The notes: a model not told the origin generated them from the sequence alone. A stretch of DNA of 64,000 bases from an uncultured Propionibacteriaceae bacterium (GCA_937926975.1 CALBCJ010000040.1:34745-98744); one strand, 5' to 3'; positions 42,716 to 51,949 are shown, counted from the stretch's first letter. Translations and numbers: made by a program.

Positions 42716-43338
42716 GGTGCCGACCATGCCTGGCGTCAGGTCGTCGGGCGGGGTGAACCGCACCGCCACCGGGACCTTGTCGACCAGCGTCACGGTCGGC
42801 GTCGTCCCGGGGGCCGGGGTCAGCCCGGGCGTGACTCCGGCGTACATCTGGTCGCGACGCCGCCGCTCCAGGACCACCCGCAGCACGACCACGACCAAGC
42901 TGAGCCCGGCGGCGACCCCTGGGCCCCAGGGCGTGCGGCCAAAGTCGCTTGCCGGTGAGACCAGTGGCGCCCAGAGCGGGTCCTGCTTCGGCTTCTGCTC
43001 CTGCCTCTCGGGGGAACGTCCCGTCGGGGCCTCGCTGGTCTGGGCCTGGGCCGGGGCGCCGGTCGGCGAGGTGACCGACACCAGCCGGTACTCCAGCACC
43101 CGCCACAGCGGGCCGCCGGTCTCGTGCCGGGTCTTGAAGAACAGGTACGGCCCGTGGTCGTTGGTGCCGGTGAACTCCATGTCGAGGGTCTGCACCACGG
43201 TCATCCGGCCCTTCAGGTCGATCTGGGCACCACCATCCGGGTGATCTGGTTGGTCGCCGCCTCGGCCCGGGGAGCCGACAGCACCAGCCACGCCACCGCA
43301 AGAAGGGCCGCCGCTGCGCAGTGCACCAGTCGTCGCAT
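42716..43338 (-). pseudogene. DUF2207-like membrane protein, truncated and frameshifted
   Basis: The minus-strand ATG at 43338 opens a signal peptide (MRRLVHCAAAALLAVAWLVLSAPRAEAA) and TNQITRMVV, then runs out of frame near 43225. The next frame continues with IDLKGRMTVVQTLDMEFTGTNDHGPYLFFKTRHET, one membrane segment, and FTPPDDLTPGMVGT. This order (signal, immunoglobulin-like part, TM, 'PP..L.Pg.vg') is that of DUF2207 proteins. The cytoplasmic C-terminal half is missing, cut at the terminator hairpin. A dead gene with at least two lesions. Confidence 0.65.
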
Positions 43339-43662
43339 GCTGTCAAGACTAGGCACAGCCAGGGCCAGGGATGACTATCACTCCTTGAAAACCGGGGTTT
43401 GCCGGCCGGTCGCGGAGGCGCTGGCGCAGCACCAGGACCGCCGGCGCAGCCCTGCCCCAGCCCTCGACACACCGTGAACCTCAGCCTGAAGGTCAGCCGG
43501 GGCGGCCAGCGCCCCCACCAAGTCCGCTCCGGCTAGGTGCGATCCTCTGCCGAGGAGACCGAGGCAGCGCCTCAGCCGGGCGTCCGCCCTGTGAGACTGC
43601 TGCCGAGCGGGGCGCTCCAACATGCCTCCCGCTAGGGTGACCTCGTACGGGAGGTAGCAGCG
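43339..43662. other. Spacer between DUF2207 remnant and acyl-CoA synthetase
   Basis: 324 bp. AAACC-GG-GGTTT (43389-43400) is a palindrome upstream of the DUF2207 remnant. CTAGGGTGACC followed by GGGAGGTAGCAGCG just before 43663 gives a possible -10 and the ribosome site of the synthetase gene. No gene is seen. Confidence 0.45.
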
Positions 43663-45438
43663 ATGACGGAGCAGCACCTGGCCCGGCTTTTCCGCAGCAC
43701 GGCTCGTCGGCACGGGCACCGGGTCGCGACCCGGGTACCGCGGGGGAACGGTTGGCGTACCGCCACCTATGAGCGGCTGGCAGCGGAGGTCGAGGCGCTG
43801 GCGAAGGTCCTGATCGACCTGGGGGTCCAGACCGGGGACCGGGTGGCGATCTTCTCCTGCAACCGGCCGGAGTGGAGCGCCGCCGACCTGGCGGCGCTGT
43901 CCGTACGGGCGGTCGTGGTGCCGGTCTTCCCGACCGCGACCGACGAGCAGCTGGAGCTGGTCCTCGCCCAGACCGAGGTGTCGGTGGCGTTCGTCGCCAG
44001 CGCCGCCGAGCTGGACGCGGTGCAGCGGGTCTGGCCGCGGCTGCCGGCGCTGCGGACGGTCGTGGCCTTCGACACCATCCCCGACCCGGACCCGCGGGTG
44101 ACGAACCTGGACACGGTCCGGGCCAAGCCGCCGTCGAGGCAGTCGGGGAAGGTCCTCCAGGAGCGCCTGGAGCAGGCCGGCCCGGAGGACCTGGCCTCGA
44201 TCGTCTACACCTCCGGGCGCCACCCGCACGGGGTGATGCTCAGTCACGGCTGCTTCACCCGGCAGCTGGAGGCCCTGGAGGAGTTCTTCACGTTCACCCC
44301 GCCGGACCACTCGCTGTGCCTGCTGCCGCTCGCGCACGCTCTGGAGCGGGCCTGGACGTACGGGGTGCTGACCCGCGGCTGCCTCAACACGTACGTGCCC
44401 GACCCGAACCGGGTCGCCGAGCTGCTGACCCTGGTCAGGCCGACGCTGCTGGTGTCGACGCCGCGGCTCTACCACGTCGTGTACGAGGCGTTCCACCGCC
44501 AGGCCGCGCCGTCGCGGCGGCGGCTGCTGCGCTGGGCGACCCAGGTCGGGCTGCAGGCGCAGGAGGCGTACCGGGCCGGGCGGCAGCCGTCGCCGGCGGT
44601 CGCAGCCCAGCTGCCGCTGGCGGACCGGCTGGTGCTGAGCCAGGTGCGGGAGGCGGTCGGCGGCCCGAAGCACGTCATGGCCTGCGGCGGTGGGCGGCTG
44701 CGGCGGGAGGTGGAGGACTTCTTCTCGGCAGCCGGGATGCTGGTCTGCCAGGGGTACGGGATGACCGAGGCGGCGCCGCTGATCGCGTTCAACTCGCCGC
44801 AGGCGTTCAAGGTCGGCACCGTGGGGCGCCCGATGCCGGGGTCCCAGGTCCGCGTCGACGACGAGGGCGAGATCTGGTACCGCGGTCCGAATGTGATGCT
44901 GGGCTACTGGCAGGACGAGGAGGCGACCAGCCGTCGACTCGTCGACGGCTGGCTGCGGACCGGCGACCACGGCGAGGTGGACGCCGACGGCTTCTTGACA
45001 GTGGCCGAGCCGACCCAGGACAACATCACTACCAGCACTGGTGATGTGGCGCCGGCACCGGTCGAGGAGCAGCTGCTGGCCGACCCGCTGTTCGAGCAGG
45101 CGGTCCTGCTCGGTGACGGCCGCCCGTACCTGACGGTGCTGCTCAAGCCGTCCCGGGAGCAGCTGGAGGCCCTGGCGGAGAAGCTCCAGCTGCGCTGGCA
45201 CGACGTCGACGAGCTGGTCCGCGACCCGCGGGTGCTGCACGAGGTGCGGCGCCGGGTGTCGAGGATCTCGGCGCGGCTGCCGCGCTACCAGCGGATCGGT
45301 GACCTGCGGCTGCTGGCGGAGGACCTGACCCGCGAGCACGGGCTGATGACGGGTTCGCTGCGGGCGCGGCGCCGGCGGGTGGAGCGGCGCTTCGCGGCCC
45401 TGGTGGAGGAGATGTACGGGAAGGCCCGCTCGGGCTGA
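43663..45438 (+). CDS. AMP-dependent acyl-CoA synthetase-like protein with degenerate motifs
   Basis: 591 residues, the length of FadD15-like long-chain synthetases, and collinear with them. CNRPEWSAADLAA, MLSHGCFTRQL, PLAHALERAW and QGYGMTEAAPLIAFN are well kept. The ATP-binding loop, normally YTSGTTGxPKG, reads YTSGRHPHG (182-190): two residues shorter, without TTG and Lys. The hinge GRKKD is EPTQDN and the C-terminal Lys region reads GSLRARRRR. It therefore may not adenylate fatty acids as usual. Codon use is normal, so it does not look like a decaying gene. Confidence 0.8.
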   Translation: MTEQHLARLFRSTARRHGHRVATRVPRGNGWRTATYERLAAEVEALAKVLIDLGVQTGDRVAIFSCNRPEWSAADLAALSVRAVVVPVFPTATDEQLELVLAQTEVSVAFVASAAELDAVQRVWPRLPALRTVVAFDTIPDPDPRVTNLDTVRAKPPSRQSGKVLQERLEQAGPEDLASIVYTSGRHPHGVMLSHGCFTRQLEALEEFFTFTPPDHSLCLLPLAHALERAWTYGVLTRGCLNTYVPDPNRVAELLTLVRPTLLVSTPRLYHVVYEAFHRQAAPSRRRLLRWATQVGLQAQEAYRAGRQPSPAVAAQLPLADRLVLSQVREAVGGPKHVMACGGGRLRREVEDFFSAAGMLVCQGYGMTEAAPLIAFNSPQAFKVGTVGRPMPGSQVRVDDEGEIWYRGPNVMLGYWQDEEATSRRLVDGWLRTGDHGEVDADGFLTVAEPTQDNITTSTGDVAPAPVEEQLLADPLFEQAVLLGDGRPYLTVLLKPSREQLEALAEKLQLRWHDVDELVRDPRVLHEVRRRVSRISARLPRYQRIGDLRLLAEDLTREHGLMTGSLRARRRRVERRFAALVEEMYGKARSG

Positions 45439-45544
45439 CCCTGGCTGGGCCAGGCCGGTCGGCTGGGACCGGGGGCCCGAGACGGTGGCGCAGGGCTGGT
45501 GGGGCTCCAGCAGGTCGCCCGCCGACGCGCTGGAGCGGTGGGTC

Positions 45545-45958
45545 TCAGGACTCCATCGCGTCCAGGGCGGCGGCAGCGGCCTCGACGACACCGGGCCAGC
45601 GGGCGTCGGCCAGGTAGGCCAGGTCGTCGGCGTCGCCGAGGTCGAGCAGCAGGTCGCCGAGCCGGCGGCCGAGCAGCGCGATCGGGGCGACCTCGCTGTG
45701 CCGCAGCGCCAGGCCCACCGCGCTCGCCGGCCGCGGCAGGATCGCGCAGTCGTCGTACAGGCAGGAGACGTGCTCGGCGAGCGAGTCGTAGTCGTCGTCA
45801 CCGGGGACGTCGACGCCCCAGTGCCGCGACTGGTGGGTCGGGTCGGCCAGGGCGGTGAGGGCGGTCATCACGGCGAACCGGAGCGACAGGCTCCGCACCG
45901 GCACGGTGGCCGGCTCGTTCTCGATGGTCTGGCCGAAGTGGGCGATCGTGAGGCTCAT
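45545..45958 (-). CDS. SCO4402-family-like small protein
   Basis: 137 residues. RFAVMTALTALADPTHQSRHWG, SCLYDDCAILPRPASAVG and DADDLAYLADARWPGVVEAAAAAL match the recurring pattern 'LYDDc.vLPdP...G' and 'YL.dprWp.Vv..A..Al' of SCO4402-like proteins of Streptomyces. Function unknown; it resembles helper or immunity proteins. AAAGGAC precedes the ATG. Confidence 0.6.
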   Translation of the reverse strand: MSLTIAHFGQTIENEPATVPVRSLSLRFAVMTALTALADPTHQSRHWGVDVPGDDDYDSLAEHVSCLYDDCAILPRPASAVGLALRHSEVAPIALLGRRLGDLLLDLGDADDLAYLADARWPGVVEAAAAALDAMES

Positions 45959-46241
45959 GGTTCAGTCCTTTGTCGTGTCTGTGAAGTCATTCTCGGAAGG
46001 AACGCTGAGGAACCTATGCGGGGTTCCCATGAGCGTGCTGTGAACGTGAAAGCTCCCTCATCAGCCCGTGGGGTGAGCTGGAGCGCCGGCGCCGTACGCC
46101 TGCCGTCGGACGCTCCCCTGCCACAGGCACCGCGGCGCCGCTGGCCGGGCCACTGCAGCCGGCGGCCTCGTTCCCGCGGTGACGAGGACCTTCCCGCCCC
46201 GGGAGCGCCGGCCGCTCGGCTCGTCTGGCCGGAGGAGTCGG

Positions 46242-47114
46242 TCACGGGCGGGCTCGGTCGCCGGATGCTCCTTCGTCACCGGTCCGTCCCAGCTGGGCGA
46301 TGGCGGCGTCGAGCATCGCGGTCGTCAGCCGGCCGGTGGAGGTGTTCTGCTGCGAGACGTGGTACGAGCCGACGAGGCGGACCGTACGGGCCGGGGAGCC
46401 CAGCGCGGCCCGCGCCTGGTGGCCGAACCGGGGCAGCGGCCGGGGCACCTGCCAGCCGAGGCGGCGGGCCGCGGCGAGGGCCGCCCGCCAGCCGACCTGC
46501 CCGAGCGCCAGGACCGCCTCGAGGGTCGGGGTGACCAGGTCAAGCTCGCGGTCGAGCCAGCCGGAGCAGGCTGCCAGCTCGGCCGGGGTCGGCTTGTTCT
46601 CCGGCGGGGCGCAGTGCCCGGCCGCGGTGATCCGCAGCCCGGTCAGGACCAGCCCGTCACCGGCGTGGTCGCTGGTCGGGGCCGAGGCGTACCCGGCCCG
46701 GTGCAGCGCCGCGTACAGCCACTCGCCGGAGCGGTCGCCGGTGAACATCCGTCCGGTCCGGTTCCCGCCGTGCGCGCCAGGCGCCAGCCCGACCAGCAGC
46801 ACCTGCGGCTGCGGGTCGCCGAGCCCGGGGACGGGCCGTCCCCAGTACGGCTGGTCCCGGTACGCGGCCCGCTTGGCCTGGGCGACCTGCTCGCGCCAGG
46901 CGACCAGCCGCGGGCAGGCCCGGCAGACCGACACCCGGGCGTCGAGCTCGTCCAGCCCCGGCGCCGACCGGGCCAGGTCGGTGACCTCGTCCGGGCTGGT
47001 CGCCGCGGGGGTTCTCACCGTGGCCGGGTCCCCTGGCCAGCCCGCGCCGGGCAGCGCCGGAGACTGCTGCTCGGCGCCGGTGATCGGGTGTCGCACCTCA
47101 GCAGTGTGCGCCAC
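46242..47114 (-). CDS. udgB: Uracil-DNA glycosylase, family 5 (UdgB)
   Basis: About 290 residues. CRACPRLVAWREQVA supplies two of the four Fe-S cysteines, with others at AAGHCAPPENKPTPAELAAC. The catalytic motif GLAPGAHGGNRTGRMFTGD and the late GSYHVSQQNTSTGRLT motif are those of UdgB, which lacks the usual catalytic Asp/Asn. It removes uracil and other deaminated bases from double-stranded DNA. The start is uncertain: GTG 47114 has GAGGAG 13 nt upstream, GTG 47096 gives a start closer to the conserved RHPITG, and the frame opens at 47150. Confidence 0.9.
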   Translation of the reverse strand: MAHTAEVRHPITGAEQQSPALPGAGWPGDPATVRTPAATSPDEVTDLARSAPGLDELDARVSVCRACPRLVAWREQVAQAKRAAYRDQPYWGRPVPGLGDPQPQVLLVGLAPGAHGGNRTGRMFTGDRSGEWLYAALHRAGYASAPTSDHAGDGLVLTGLRITAAGHCAPPENKPTPAELAACSGWLDRELDLVTPTLEAVLALGQVGWRAALAAARRLGWQVPRPLPRFGHQARAALGSPARTVRLVGSYHVSQQNTSTGRLTTAMLDAAIAQLGRTGDEGASGDRARP

Positions 47115-47208
47115 CAGTGCCCCGGTGCTCCTCAGCGACGCCGCGTACACGCCGGGGCTTGGGCCGAAACCTCACGGGACCGGCGCGACCAGGGCCAGAA
47201 TGGGTCGC

Positions 47209-47799
47209 ATGACGACTGACCTGACCCTGCAGCAGACGCTGACCGTGCTGGGTGCCCTGGCCGCGCTGGCCGACCAGGTCGACGAGCAGGCCGCCGGCTC
47301 CCCTACCCCCTGCTCCGACTTCGACGTGGCCGCCCTCACCGGGCACGTAGTCGGCTGGCTGGAGGCCTTCGCCGCCGGGTACGCGAGCCCGGACGGCCAG
47401 TGCCCGCCGCTGCCGACCGCCACCGTGCCGGTGGCCGAGGCCGGGCCGCGGGTCCGGGCCGCCGCGCAGCGCCTGGGCGACGCCGTACGGGCCGGGGCGG
47501 CCGAGCGTCCGCTGCGGGTCGGCGACGACGCGATGCCGGGAGACCTGGCCCTGTCGATGATCCTGGCCGAGTACCTGGTGCACGGCTGGGACCTCGCTGT
47601 CGCCACCGGCCAGTCCTGGCAGCCCGACCCAGACACCTGCCAGACCTCCCGCGACTTCCTCACCGGGATGGTCACCCCCGAGTCCCGCGGCTCCGGCTGG
47701 TTCGGCCCCGAGGTCCCCGTCCCCGCCGACGCCAGCCCGCTGCACCGGCTGCTGGGCTTCTGCGGCCGCGACCCCCACTGGGTAGCGCCCACCTCGTGA
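47209..47799 (+). CDS. TIGR03086-family (mycothiol-dependent isomerase-like, DinB fold) protein
   Basis: 196 residues. The four-helix DinB-like bundle has a metal site from the helix LTGHVVGWLEAF and EYLVHGWDLAVATGQ. The pattern 'PC.dfdV..L..HvvgwL' and 'E..vHgWDLA.Atgq' is that of TIGR03086 proteins in mycothiol-making actinobacteria. It probably uses mycothiol in a detoxifying transfer; the substrate is unknown. ATG 47200 is an alternative start. Confidence 0.85.
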   Translation: MTTDLTLQQTLTVLGALAALADQVDEQAAGSPTPCSDFDVAALTGHVVGWLEAFAAGYASPDGQCPPLPTATVPVAEAGPRVRAAAQRLGDAVRAGAAERPLRVGDDAMPGDLALSMILAEYLVHGWDLAVATGQSWQPDPDTCQTSRDFLTGMVTPESRGSGWFGPEVPVPADASPLHRLLGFCGRDPHWVAPTS

Positions 47800-47929
47800 G
47801 GCTGGGATTACTCCCCTCCGACAAGGACTGTCGGCAGTCTCGGGCACAGCCTGGGGGCTGTGGTCGCGCTGCAGTGACGCCTGGTGCACGGTGTGCATGG
47901 GCGGCTCGGGATACTGGTGAGGAGTAGCG

Positions 47930-49186
47930 ATGACGACCTGGAGTGATCTTCGGCGGCCGCTGCCGCAGTGGTACCGGGCAACGCCTTTCGGGATCTTCGT
48001 GCACTGGGGTGCGTACGCGGTCCCGGCCTGGGCCGAGCCGATCGGCGCGCTCGGCACCTTCCCCGACGACGTCTGGTTCGCTCACAACCCGTACGCCGAG
48101 TGGTACTGGAACACGATCCGGATTGAGGGCTCACCGGCCGCGCTGCGCCACCAGGAGCTGTACGGCGGGGCCCCGTACGACGACTTCCTCGACGCCTGGA
48201 CCGCCGAGCGTTTCGACCCGGGCGCGATGTGCCGGCTGTTCGCCGAGGCCGGCGCCGGGTACGTGGTGCCGACCACCAAGCACCACGACGGGATCACCTT
48301 GTGGCAGGCGCCCGAGACCGGCACCCGCAACACCGTCGACCGGGGCCCGAGGCGGGACCTGGTGGCCGGTTTCGCCGCCGGCGCCCGGGCGAGCGGGCTG
48401 CGGCTCGGGCTGTACTACTCCGGCGGCCTCGACTGGTTCGTCCGCCCGATGCCGCCGCACCAGACCGACGACTCGGTCGGCGGCGAGTCGGGACGGCCGC
48501 AGGACGCCGAGTACGGCGCGTACTGCGCCCGGCACGTCCGCGACCTCGTCGAGCGGTACCAGCCGGACATCTTCTGGAACGACATCAACTGGCCGGACGA
48601 GGCGAAGGACTTCTCCCCCGACGGGCTCGGCACCCTCGTCGCCGACTTCTACGCCGCACGGCCGGAGGGCGTTGTCAACGACCGCTTCGGCGGGGTCCAC
48701 CACGACTACCGGACCAGCGAGTACGAGTCGGGCCGGGAGGCGGAGAGCGAGGGCGCCTGGGAGCAGTGCCGCGGGCTGGGCTGGTCGTTCGGGTACAACC
48801 AGGCTGAGACCGCCGAGCACTACCTGAGCGGGCCGCAGGCCGCCCGGCTGCTGACCGACGTGGTCTCGCGCGGCGGGCACCTGCTGCTGAACGTCGGGCC
48901 GAAGGCCGACGGGACGCTGCCCGAGCTGCAGCAGCAGGCGCTGGAGACGATGGCTGCCTGGGTGCCGCAGGCCAAGCCGTTCCTGTACGGGGAGCGCCGG
49001 CCGGTCAGCCACGAGGTGACCGCCGCCGAGGGCACCTGGGTCCGGGTCGTCGCCTCACCCGAGGGCGAGGCCGCCTTCGTCGACCGTACCGACGACGCGA
49101 CCGACGCCCTGGTCCGCATCGACGGGCAGGCTCACCCGGTGCGGCTCGACCCTTCCCGCCCGGGCCCGGTCGTGGTGGCTCTGTAA
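47930..49186 (+). CDS. Alpha-L-fucosidase (GH29)
   Basis: 418 residues. PFGIFVHWGAYAVPAW, PTTKHHDGITLW and RLGLYYSGGLDWF are GH29 landmarks, and the nucleophile is D218 in FWNDINW. LLTDVVSRGGHLLLNVGPKADGTLP closes the catalytic domain. A short C-terminal beta domain follows. There is no signal peptide, so it acts in the cytosol on imported fucosides, although no sugar importer lies nearby. Confidence 0.92.
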   Translation: MTTWSDLRRPLPQWYRATPFGIFVHWGAYAVPAWAEPIGALGTFPDDVWFAHNPYAEWYWNTIRIEGSPAALRHQELYGGAPYDDFLDAWTAERFDPGAMCRLFAEAGAGYVVPTTKHHDGITLWQAPETGTRNTVDRGPRRDLVAGFAAGARASGLRLGLYYSGGLDWFVRPMPPHQTDDSVGGESGRPQDAEYGAYCARHVRDLVERYQPDIFWNDINWPDEAKDFSPDGLGTLVADFYAARPEGVVNDRFGGVHHDYRTSEYESGREAESEGAWEQCRGLGWSFGYNQAETAEHYLSGPQAARLLTDVVSRGGHLLLNVGPKADGTLPELQQQALETMAAWVPQAKPFLYGERRPVSHEVTAAEGTWVRVVASPEGEAAFVDRTDDATDALVRIDGQAHPVRLDPSRPGPVVVAL

Positions 49187-49259
49187 CGCGGTCCACGCCC
49201 TTTCAGCGGGTTTCTCAGCAGAGCTCACCACGGTTTTCTCCCGATCTGCGCCCCACACC

Positions 49260-49880
49260 TCAGGTCTGCAGATCGGCCACGAAGTCCTGGTACTCGTCGT
49301 GCAGGTAGTCGAGCATTGCCAGGAAGTACTCCTGGAAGTCGGGGAAGGTGTCAACCAGGTCACCGGCCAGCCACAGCACCTGCCCCGCCTTCACCCCACC
49401 CAGGCAGACCGCGAACACGTCGCTCTGCTCGGCGCTCGCCGCCACGGGGAGCAGGCTCCGGCGGTCGACTCCCGCCCGACCGAGGACGCCCTCCTGGTCC
49501 AGCACGTCGAGAGCCTTCTCTGCCCCGGCGACGAGGTCCCCTCCTCGCAGCTGGCTGCTGAGAATGCTCACGTGCTGGTAGAAGCAGCGCCATCCGTCCG
49601 CGTAGAGCAGAAAGTCACGGTGCTGACGGTCCAGCCGGGTGCCCCGCTCAGCCTCCAGCCGTTCCAGCGTGGCAGGCTGGGCCGCCACCTCAGGAAAGTC
49701 GTACCGGTACAGCCCGTCCCGGTCGACATCCTGCATCTCCTGCCGGATGAGGACCGCAGCTGCGATCGCCTGCGGCCAGTTGAAAGGCTTGGTACGGTCT
49801 CCGCCGCCTCCGACCGGGGCAAACGGTTCTGCCTGGGGTGGCTCCGGCAGAAACAGGTACGGGCGGTCTCGATCGGCCAT
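49260..49880 (-). CDS. SMI1/KNR4 (SUKH) family protein
   Basis: 206 residues. ATLERLEAERGTRLDRQHRDFLLYADGWRCFYQ is the SUKH core ('lP.dyr.fL...nG'), and FAVCLGGVKAGQVLWLAGDLVDTFPDFQEYFLAML completes the domain. SUKH proteins are immunity or adaptor proteins. The gene begins 3 nt after the AAA ATPase stop, so the two are translated together. The pair is less GC-rich than its surroundings. Confidence 0.75.
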   Translation of the reverse strand: MADRDRPYLFLPEPPQAEPFAPVGGGGDRTKPFNWPQAIAAAVLIRQEMQDVDRDGLYRYDFPEVAAQPATLERLEAERGTRLDRQHRDFLLYADGWRCFYQHVSILSSQLRGGDLVAGAEKALDVLDQEGVLGRAGVDRRSLLPVAASAEQSDVFAVCLGGVKAGQVLWLAGDLVDTFPDFQEYFLAMLDYLHDEYQDFVADLQT

Positions 49881-49883
49881 GCG

Positions 49884-50882
49884 CTACACGCTCAGACCCC
49901 GGAGTGCGCCGACTCTTCGCCGCTCGGCCAAAGCCGTCACCAGGTCATCGGTGAGGATGCGGGTACGACCACTCAGCACCACTCGCTTGGCAGCACTGTC
50001 CGCGGCGGTCGCAATGTCGGCGTGGCTCAGACCGGAGGCAGCAGCCAGGATCTTCTTCCAGCCAAGCCTGCTCGTCGGGAAGGCCGCGAGGCGGTTCTCT
50101 ATCACGGCCCGCGCACCCAGCTCATCGGGGAGGTCGAAGCTCATGACCGTGTCGAACCTCCGGAAGAAGGCGCTGTCGAGCAGCGCAGGACAGTTGGTTG
50201 CCGCCACGATCACGGAGTCCGACACCTCTTCCTCCAGGAACTGCAGGAATGAGTTCAGCACTCGACGGATCTCCCCCACCTCGTTCGGCGCCGCTCGGTC
50301 ACCCGCCAGGGCATCGACCTCGTCGAAGAGGTAGACCCCACGGGTCGCCGCCAGAGCATCGAAGACGAGACGGAGCTTCGCCGCGGTCTCACCCATGAAC
50401 TTGGTGATCAGGGCGTCCAGCCGGATGGCAAACAGCGGCAGGCCCAGCTCTGCGGCGATGACTCGCGCGGTCGATGTCTTCCCGGTGCCCGGGGGGCCGA
50501 CCAGGAGCAGGCGGCGAGCCGGCCGGAGACCGTGCCTGGCCAGCCGGTCACGCTGCCGCTGCTCCAGCAGGACGTTGGCGAGCTGCTCCGCCAGGCCTTC
50601 CGTCAGGGTCAGGTCGCTCAGCCGGGTATCTGGGTAGCTGACCGTCAGCAACGAGCCGAGCTCCCCGCGCGGTTGGGCAACCGCCACCACCGATGCCGTA
50701 CGCGCCGAGGCCGCACCCTTCTGGCGGAGGTCATCAACGAGGTCTCGAAGCTCCTGCGCGAACTTCGCCTGGCCACTGCGGGCCGCCTTCGCGGCCACCT
50801 GCAGGGCGACGGCGTAGAACTGGGAGTCGTCTCGGTCGCCGTGGCTGACCACGAGAGCCTTCAGCTGATCATTCGTCGCCAT
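49884..50882 (-). CDS. AAA+ ATPase of the Vps4/FtsH-like class
   Basis: 332 residues. An N-terminal helical domain (VVSHGDRDDSQFYAVALQVAAKAARSGQ) precedes a AAA+ core with Walker A GPPGTGKTS, pore-loop-like TKFMGET, Walker B VYLFDEVDAL, sensor 1 VAATNCPALLDSAFFRRFD (two arginine fingers) and a helical lid. N-termini of this kind occur on ATPases encoded next to subtilisin-like proteases in defence islands. Here the partner is a SUKH protein and no protease gene is present. ATG 50882 has GAGGGGAGG upstream. Confidence 0.85.
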   Translation of the reverse strand: MATNDQLKALVVSHGDRDDSQFYAVALQVAAKAARSGQAKFAQELRDLVDDLRQKGAASARTASVVAVAQPRGELGSLLTVSYPDTRLSDLTLTEGLAEQLANVLLEQRQRDRLARHGLRPARRLLLVGPPGTGKTSTARVIAAELGLPLFAIRLDALITKFMGETAAKLRLVFDALAATRGVYLFDEVDALAGDRAAPNEVGEIRRVLNSFLQFLEEEVSDSVIVAATNCPALLDSAFFRRFDTVMSFDLPDELGARAVIENRLAAFPTSRLGWKKILAAASGLSHADIATAADSAAKRVVLSGRTRILTDDLVTALAERRRVGALRGLSV

Positions 50883-51029
50883 GGCCAGCCTCCCCTCGAA
50901 CCGCTCTTTCCGAAGCAGTGGCGCCGTCAGACTGCGCCCGGTCAGCCTATCCGCACTGCTCACGCACCGCCCAGCGACGCCGGCTGGATGTCGCCAGCCC
51001 AGCACGGCCAGACCTCGTAGGGTCTGCAC

Positions 51030-51824
51030 ATGACGAGCTTCGGGGCACATGTGGACGCGGCCGACCCGGTGGGGAAGGCGCAGGCGCTGGGTGTCGAGCT
51101 GGCGCAGCTGTTCCTGGGGAACCCACAGGGCTGGAAGGGGCCGCAGGTCGCCTACCCCGGCGGGGCGACTGCGCTGCGGCAAGCGGCGGAGGCGGCCGGG
51201 ATCGGGCTGTACGTGCACGCCCCGTACGTGCTCAACGTGGCCTCGCTCAACAACCGGGTCCGGATCCCGTCGCGCCAGCAGCTGCAGAAGCAGCTCACCA
51301 TGGCCGCCGAGATCGGCGCCCGCGGGCTGGTGGTCCACGGTGGGCACGTCGCCGACGAGGCCGACCTCGACCGGGGCTTCGACAGCTGGCGCAAGTGCAT
51401 CGACGGGCTCGACATCGCCGTACCGCTGCTGATCGAGAACACCGCCGGCGGCGCCGGCGCGATGGCCCGCGGGCTGGACCGGATCGCCCGGCTCTGGGAG
51501 GCAGTGCAGTCGGCGTCCGGGGCTGAGCAGGTCGGCTTCTGCCTCGACACCTGCCACGCCCACGCCAGCGGTGAGGAGCTCGCCGGGCTCGCGGGCCGGC
51601 TGCGCCAGGTCACCGGGCGGATCGACCTGGTCCACGCCAACGACTCCCGTGACGAGCTCGGCTCCGGTGCCGACCGGCACGCTGACCTCGGGACCGGGCA
51701 CTGCGACCCCGACGGGCTGGTCTCGGTGATCGTGGAGGCCGACGCCCCGGTGGTCTTCGAGACCCCGTCCGCCAAGCAGGGCCGCAGCGACGACCTGCGC
51801 TGGCTCGCTGCCCGCCTGCCCTAG
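51030..51824 (+). CDS. nfo: Endonuclease IV (deoxyribonuclease IV)
   Basis: 264 residues. Metal ligands of the TIM barrel are in HAPYVLNVAS, VVHGGH, IENTAGG, CLDTCHAHASG and HANDSRDELGSGADRHADLGTG, followed by VFETPS. It cuts DNA at abasic sites, the product of UdgB encoded 4 kb upstream, so both base-excision steps lie in this window. It is divergent from the AAA/SUKH operon. Confidence 0.93.
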   Translation: MTSFGAHVDAADPVGKAQALGVELAQLFLGNPQGWKGPQVAYPGGATALRQAAEAAGIGLYVHAPYVLNVASLNNRVRIPSRQQLQKQLTMAAEIGARGLVVHGGHVADEADLDRGFDSWRKCIDGLDIAVPLLIENTAGGAGAMARGLDRIARLWEAVQSASGAEQVGFCLDTCHAHASGEELAGLAGRLRQVTGRIDLVHANDSRDELGSGADRHADLGTGHCDPDGLVSVIVEADAPVVFETPSAKQGRSDDLRWLAARLP

Positions 51825-51905
51825 CCCTCGTACGCGCCCTGCCGCGAACCGCCCCGACGACTCGTTCCCCTTGTCAGAGCAGGGTCGACCGGCCGTACAG
51901 CCCTT

Positions 51906-51948
51906 TTGATAAATTTATCAAGACAGGCCTCGCTTGATAAAGTTATCA
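51906..51948 (+). promoter_or_regulatory. Two TTGATAA palindromes at the start of the ORC-like ATPase gene
   Basis: TTGATAAATTTATCAA (51906-51921) is a perfect 16-bp palindrome. TGATAA-AG-TTATCA (51935-51948) is a second one that ends 1 nt before the ATG. Their centres are 28 nt apart. There is no Shine-Dalgarno sequence between them and the ATG, so the gene is probably leaderless and the second palindrome overlaps its -10 region. Confidence 0.75.
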
Positions 51949-51949
51949 G

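Noticed and set aside
43378..45801. 807-codon minus-strand open frame
   Set aside because: Antisense of the acyl-CoA synthetase-like gene; no recognisable motif.
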